Shown in pieces: positions 59,246 through 64,000 of a stretch of 64,000 nucleotides of DNA (position 1 is its first letter; each line of letters opens with the position of its first letter). Under the pieces are notes generated by a model, which saw nothing but the letters and a program-made list of their open reading frames with translations, did no database searches and was not told the origin of the DNA. The DNA is from Flaccisagitta enflata. Taxonomy: Eukaryota; Chaetognatha; Sagittoidea; Aphragmophora. The stretch spans positions 41,540,001 through 41,604,000 of the forward strand of contig OZ231127.1 in NCBI GenBank assembly GCA_965153355.1. The letters run 5' to 3'. Both the position numbers and the translations under genes were made by a program.

Positions 59246-59606
59246 ATTGCTTGAGAATCAATAAGATGGGTTTTTAGCCTGAAAAATGTCCTAAATTAGG
59301 TCATATTAGGTCAATTGGACCAGGTTTTTGTTTTGCTTTAGCCTGATATATATCCATAGAGTGATAAAACACCCTCTAGCATCAGTTTGAGAGAAAAAAA
59401 TCCAGTCAAACGAAAAAAAACCGCAAACCCCATGGTAGAGCCAAAATGACCTGAGAAATAGCCATATTAGGCCATTTTGGCCTAATTTCCAAGTAGAACA
59501 TTTGGCTCCTGGTATGGATGTGATGGGGAGGGTCCATACTATCACCCAGTATGGGCCGCTATGCCGAGGCATTTTTTCCGAGTAACTACCGTTAGGCCAT
59601 GCAGTG

Positions 59607-60112
59607 CACTATTTCATAACGAAAATTTTCTGACGAACCCGCAGACGGACGAATGGATCGCGGAACAACTAATAAACCGACTTACAGAATTGTGAACCAA
59701 TTGTGAGCGAATTGTACAACCGCTGACCACGCGACTGAACATGATTGTTTTAAAATGACCAGCAGAATTTCATGTTTATTTCTCAGCAATCACAAGTGGG
59801 AGTTACTTTTCGAGTTGACGGACAAGAGCTTCTCATTCATTATTCGATTAAATTGTCGCCTTCATGCTCTCAAGCCCGTCAGTTGGGAAGATCAGTAGAA
59901 GGACCAACAGAAAAATACAGATACAACCAACTCAATGACCAACCGACCAAACCAATGACCAACTTAGTAGCCGACTGACAAACAACCAACCGACAAACCA
60001 ACCAACTGTCCATCCAAGCAAAAACTATATCAACCAAATAACCAACCGACCAACCAATAGACCAATAGTCTTTCCGACCAAGTATAGAATTTGATGATCG
60101 GTTGCAACTATA
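59607..60112. other. Non-coding stretch with degenerate (ACCA/ACCG)n
   Basis: ACCAACC/ACCGACC words at 59930-60080 resemble an expanded family A core, but no element ends were found. Confidence 0.45.
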
Positions 60113-60286
60113 AACAAGGTCGTATACACTTCCCCACAGTCGTGGACGGGTGGGCAGGAGTGCAATAGCAAAAAAAAAACGCTCACATTTTGATTTGATT
60201 ACTGACGGACTGACGAACGGACCGAGGGACCAACGGACCAACGGACTGACACAATAAGTTCAAGAGTTGCGTGTCCGCGACTGAAA
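60113..60286 (+). mobile_element. Family A element
   Basis: CAAGGTCGTATACACTTCCC, GTCGTGGACGGGTGGGCAGG, AGTGCAATAGC, A-run, GGACTGACGAACGGACCG core, ACAATAAGTTCAAGAG and the TTGCGTGTCCGCGACT hairpin. Confidence 0.75.
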
Positions 60287-60299
60287 TCTACTTCATTTG

Positions 60300-60927
60300 G
60301 AAAAAGTCGAAGAATACCTTCGGCTTTTTTTAGACCTACGGCGGAAATCGATTCTCCCTTTTTCCCATGAGTGGTTTGAGAAAGTTAATCAATTTTGGGG
60401 GCAGAATGAGACCACGCATGTAATTAATAGCTAAGAAAGAGCCAAATCTCCTCTTTCAGATGACGCCAAGCAGAATTCTGTGAGATTGATTGTTTCAGAG
60501 CTATGATTTTCTGAATCTTTTTTTATTTTTTCGCATTTTTCGCATTTTTCGCATTTTTCGCATTTTTCGCATTTTTCCCAAAAATGAGAAATAAAGTTAT
60601 TGAAGCCTATTTGAACTTAAATCATCCCAGATGATGATTGTGCAAGCTGGCAGCAAAGTCTCTCACTCTTTTAGATGTGAAATCTATAAGAGGCTTTGTC
60701 CATCTGTCCATCAGTCCATCCCTTGGTCTGTTGGTCCATCAGTCTATCCATGGTGATCAAGTAAAAAAGTGGAAAAACAAGCGTTCTCTCTCTGTCTCTC
60801 TCTCTCTGTCTCATTCTCTGTCCATCTGTCTATCTGTCTATCTGTCTATCTGTCTGTCTGTCCGTCCTTCTGTCCATCTGTCCGTCTGTCTGTCTGTCCA
60901 TCCGTCTATCCGTCTGTCCATCTGTCC

Positions 60928-60989
<62 letters not shown>

Positions 60990-61035
60990 CTCAGCATTTA
61001 CGACTTTTTTTCCTACGGCGATTAGCTGCCTTTAT
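60300..61035 (-). repeat. Family G dispersed repeat (inverse of 12.8-13.3 kb)
   Basis: TAATAGCTAAGAAAGAGCC, GACGCCAAGCAGAATTCTG, AGAGCTATGATTTT, (TTCGCATTT)5, GATGATTGTGCAAGCTGGCAG, GAGGCTTTGTCCATCTG, a long CTGTCTATCTGTCC run, (CT)n at 60931-60985 and TTACGACTTTTTTTCCTACG. It is the reverse complement of 12790-13280 with expanded simple repeats. Confidence 0.8.
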
Positions 61036-62000
61036 TGGTAGTTCTACTTTCGCTGCATACGACAACGTATAAAGAATAATCAAAAGGTTGGTTATTATCA
61101 AGTAAGGAAACAAAGTTTTTTCTATCGCTAGTGCGAAATAAGCATGTCGGGTAAATTACAGATATTTTCCGGCAACGCCAACATTGGTGAATACTATCGT
61201 AACTCAGATAATGCAACGCGACGCTTGCCATCATAGCGGCTTAGCGGACCAACCCGGCACTTTATGTAGTACATTGTCAGCGTTAGTAGAACTGTATTAT
61301 GAATAAAGCTGAAAACCTCGAAAAAAAAAAACAAACAATGATGGTTCCTTAACATCTAAAATCTGTCAATGCTTGATTAATACTACCTTGGAAAAAAGTT
61401 TAGCATCAACTTTAATTAAAGATATCTCCGCTTCTAGAAGAGCTATATGTTTAAAAAAAAACACAAAATAAGCTAGTGCAATCTGGTTTCTGTGACATTG
61501 ACCATTTAGAAATGAAAATTAAAAGAGTAAAAGCGATCATTTATGAAATTGCAAAACAAAATTGAAGAGGGAAGGATGATATAGAACTTAACATCCCTTC
61601 TGCTTAAGATATTTTAGCTTTTAGAAGAGCTAGATAGATTTTTCAAAAAAGCAAACTATTCTACATAAAAAATCTAAAAGATGAGGACAATCTGGCTTTT
61701 GAAGCTCTAACCGTTTGAAAATGGCAAATGAAACAGTTAAAGCTTATCTTCAGCCTTTTTTGCCACAAAGCAATAACGCTCAAAAACAGTGGAAGCAGTG
61801 TGTCTTTTTGTGAAAGAATATACACAAAATTTTTTCCTGTAGGTATGACATGTTAGGTAAAAGAAATGTTACATAAGTGTCGACGCCGTAAGAATAACAA
61901 TTTAGCAAAGATTTGATCAATAAAACAAACTATTCAATAGTTAAACTAATTTTTTTCCGATTTAGTTACTTGACCAACATCGGGTTGTATCACAATTTTT
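61036..62000. other. AT-rich non-coding stretch
   Basis: Two related blocks (AAAGATATCTCCGCTTCTAG, AAGAGCTATATG and AAGATATTTTAGCTTTTAGA, AGAGCTAGATAG) suggest old MITE arms in direct orientation. No gene seen. Confidence 0.4.
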
Positions 62001-62200
62001 TGAGTATAGTGGTACCCACACCTGGGCTGGAACAACCATGTGCGGGGCCCTAGGCACTTCAGGTAGCGGGCCCCCCCCCCCACTAGACCCTTGCGACGGA
62101 GCATTTCCGCCACGATTTCGGCGCGATTTCGACGCGCCTCCTAATCGCCACACGACTTCCGTTTCCGGTTGGCGCTGAAACCGCGGTTTCCTGTTTCGAT
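62001..62200. repeat. GC-rich segment, possible hAT element end
   Basis: GTGCGGGGCCCTAGGCACTT, GCGGGCCCCCCCC and GGCGCGATTTCGACGCG stand out from AT-rich surroundings. GGGGCCCTAGGCA-type sequence is common at ends of some hAT elements. The link to the BED ORF 350 bases away is inferred only. Confidence 0.35.
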
Positions 62201-62544
62201 TTTTCGATTTTTCAGAAGAATTTTTACTTGTTGCTCCTGATGTAACGTGTCATATATGGAGTGGCGTGAATGGCACTACAGTTTCTAAGATCTTACTGCC
62301 TTATTGCTAATGTAAAACACGTTTTTCTAATGTGAAAGTCTTACTTTCTCAATAAAATAACAAGATATGATGATCAACGTTGTAGCTCAGCTAGTTTAAC
62401 TAGCTTCTCTTATTACCCTAAAATGATAAAAAGATAAAGGAAAAGATTTTGTTAAGAAATAACAATTCATCCGTCATTTAATTGGAATACTATTTTAAAA
62501 AAGTTATTATTATTATATGTCAAACAACTTGTTCCAGGTTAATG
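62201..62544. other. AT-rich stretch between the GC-rich segment and the BED ORF
   Basis: No continuation of a transposase frame is visible here. GTTGTAGCTCAGCTAG at 62379 resembles a tRNA A box, but no B box follows. Confidence 0.4.
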
Positions 62545-62847
62545 TTATTGTGGTAACTTATCGCCAATGGATAATTTTCGTTTGTTAGATTTTTGACGCT
62601 CTTCCTTTACTTCACTCAACTCATCAAAAATCTTTGCGGCATTGTATTTGGTCAGGGAACCGTAGCATTTCTTTAAATGTGTTATCATTGCAGTCGTGGA
62701 TCCAAGTTTGCACTGTATGGCACGATTGCAAATGCCACATCGCGCTTCATTTTTTTGATCATTGCTTTTTGAAAACCACACCCAAATTGGGCTCGATTTT
62801 AAGTCACTTTCCCTGTATTCGGCGATTTTGTCTTCAAATCTTTCCAT
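62545..62847 (-). CDS. BED-type zinc-finger protein, N-terminal fragment of a hAT-like transposase
   Basis: A 100-codon frame from the ATG at 62847. Residues about 20-67 fit a BED finger: aromatic residues in SPIWVWFSKS, then CGIC (CxxC), a spacer with STTAMITHL, and HLKKC (HxxxxC). BED fingers bind DNA and are typical of hAT transposases and their domesticated ZBED descendants. The frame then turns basic (EERQKSNKRKLS) and stops at LPQ. The RNase-H-like catalytic domain and the hAT dimerisation region are absent, so this is a fragment or a first exon. The upstream frame continues into a Lys/Phe homopolymer encoded by T-runs and GA repeats, so the ATG at 62847 is preferred over upstream starts. 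Confidence 0.6.
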   Translation of the reverse strand: MERFEDKIAEYRESDLKSSPIWVWFSKSNDQKNEARCGICNRAIQCKLGSTTAMITHLKKCYGSLTKYNAAKIFDELSEVKEERQKSNKRKLSIGDKLPQ

Positions 62848-62967
62848 TATCTTGTCAAGAGGAGAAATTTTTTTTTTTTTTTTGTTTATGTACAACGTGA
62901 TTTGTTTGGCACTATCCCATGTCAGCGTTTTTATACAAAAATAAACACGAGGGAAATAAAGAAGGAA

Positions 62968-62968
<1 letters not shown>

Positions 62969-63010
<42 letters not shown>

Positions 63011-63020
63011 TTTTTTTTTT
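62969..63020. repeat. (GA)n microsatellite and T-run
   Basis: About 20 GA units followed by a 10-T run. Confidence 0.95.
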
Positions 63021-63183
63021 GATTTGATGGACATTTATTGTACAAAAAATGCACAAAGGGACGATATGGATTAAACAAAGAAAGTCCAATCCCTTCCCCC
63101 CAAGTCAGAAATTATGAGCTTACACAGTTCTAGACTACGTACATAGTTCATTAAAAAGAAAAACAAAAAAAAAAAATTAATAA

Positions 63184-63185
<2 letters not shown>

Positions 63186-63214
<29 letters not shown>

Positions 63215-63385
63215 CAAAACAAAACAAAACAAAACAAAACAAAACAAAACAAAACAAAACAAAACAAAACAAAACAAAAACACAGTTGATACTGTTAAGA
63301 ACGGAAAATGAGACAAAACAAATGAAACAAAACAAAACAAAACAAAAACACAGTTGATACTGTTAAGAACGGAAAATGAGAATGT
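63186..63385. repeat. (AAAAC)n array with duplicated flank
   Basis: About 18 AAAAC pentamers at 63188-63279. ACACAGTTGATACTGTTAAG with AACGGAAAATGAGA then occurs at 63289-63312 and again at 63349-63382, each after a CAAAACAAAA run, so the array edge was duplicated. Confidence 0.95.
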
Positions 63386-64000
63386 TTATAGTTGACCATT
63401 GGTTCTATGCGTAAAGTATTACTATATCATTGCAGTTGTGCAATGTGTAAGGCTTTAGGGGACATAGTCTTTTTTTAAAAATTGCTGAAAGCAAAATATG
63501 TTGTAGTTTTTTATATCCTGAATTCAAATATGCCTTCATTTTTATTTTTGGGTTAAGGGAACTCCCTTAAAAAATTCTTCAAATTTTCAAAAAAAATGAA
63601 AGTAAAACATTTTATAGAACTTATCACGCTGAATCTAAATATACTTTTCTTTTTACTCAAGGACAAAAAAAATCCCTAAAAAAATTCATTGAATTTTTCA
63701 AAAAAATTTGTTTGTTAAAAAAGATACATTTTTCATTCAAAAAAATCATTTTGAAAGAAAAAAAAATTTACAGAAAAATTTTTTTTTTTTAAATTTGTTG
63801 AGTTTTTATAGAAACTTCCTCTGGCCAAATGAAAAAATAAATGATATATTTGGATTCAGTTTTGAAAAAAATTCATTGTCAGGTTCCCTTAAAAATCCAT
63901 TAGCTGTTTTTCGTAACTCTTGGGGTTGTTGGTTTCAGGAAATGAGTCTTGCAAATACGTGTTCGCAACTAATAGGGGCCACAGACGACCATCTTTTTAG
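63386..64000. other. A/T-homopolymer-rich stretch
   Basis: GGGTTAAGGGAACTCCCTTAA near 63550 and GGTTCCCTTAAAAATCC near 63882 are weakly inverted. The rest is A- and T-runs with no coding signal. The last bases (GTTCGCAACTAATAGGG) resemble an eroded family A hairpin. Confidence 0.4.

Larger units (their letters stand above)
57050..59606. mobile_element. 2.56-kb composite bounded by about 270-bp inverted repeats
   Basis: Left arm 57050-57320 (CACTGTATGGCCTAACGGTA, AAAAATGCCTCGGCATAG, GTATGGACCCTCCC, CATTTGGG, CCATGGGATTTG) is inverted at 59337-59606, ending CCGTTAGGCCATGCAGTG. CACT stands directly outside both ends and may be a duplication. The interior holds family A, C and C-related copies and CAA arrays. 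No transposase frame is seen. Confidence 0.75.

Noticed and set aside
62370-62410. tRNA-like A box (GTAGCTCAGCTAG)
   Set aside because: No matching B box or stems. A chance resemblance or at most a trace of a tRNA-derived repeat.

Overview
The window looks like nuclear DNA of a repeat-laden eukaryote. Evidence: very dense microsatellites, many short inverted-repeat DNA transposons, long non-coding stretches, and two genes that read best as spliced. The genes (a TRIM37-like RING/B-box protein and an XK-related-like multipass membrane protein) would fit a holozoan or another protist lineage. The species cannot be fixed from the sequence, and nothing looks bacterial, organellar or viral.

Layout. 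0-13 kb: repeats only, including an 800-base GTT array, several GA/CT/GT arrays and a 1.19-kb unit tandemly triplicated at 8.66-12.14 kb, each unit carrying a hAT-like MITE. 13-29 kb: dispersed foldback elements, tetranucleotide-cored short elements and a 1.3-kb CAA array with five copies of a 50-bp hairpin spacer. 29.8-32.3 kb: a TRIM-like gene on the plus strand whose intron holds a MITE. 32.3-48 kb: Tc1/pogo-like, hAT-like and unclassified MITEs, several nested in one another, plus a telomere-like array bracketed by inverted repeats. 48.3-56.4 kb: one large minus-strand gene. Exon 1 is 56380-55416 and exon 2 starts at 52764; the two are phase-compatible. Exon 2 ends in a glutamate-rich tandem-repeat tail split by a 2450-bp transposon (48751-51200) with a perfect 8-bp target duplication. 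The first three bases of the transposon, read on the gene strand, are the stop codon now used. 56.4-64 kb: a 2.56-kb inverted-repeat composite enclosing members of several other families, then a BED zinc-finger ORF of hAT-transposase type.

Most striking are the short non-coding families that recur across the window. Family A has a GTCGCG..CGCGAC hairpin at one end and CAAGGCCGGATACACGG at the other, around a variable (GTCC/GGTC)n core. Family B begins AGATGCGTCCTCGCATCT and ends GCATCGTTGCCTGATCGGGC. Family C is a foldback with GGGCAGCGGCCCC ends and arms built of a 20-bp repeat. One family A copy sits in one half of a local duplication whose other half is empty, giving its insertion point almost to the base. 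I do not recognise families A, B and C as published superfamilies.

Limits: everything was read by eye without alignment software. Repeat boundaries are usually good to about 5-20 bases, except where a target duplication is quoted.
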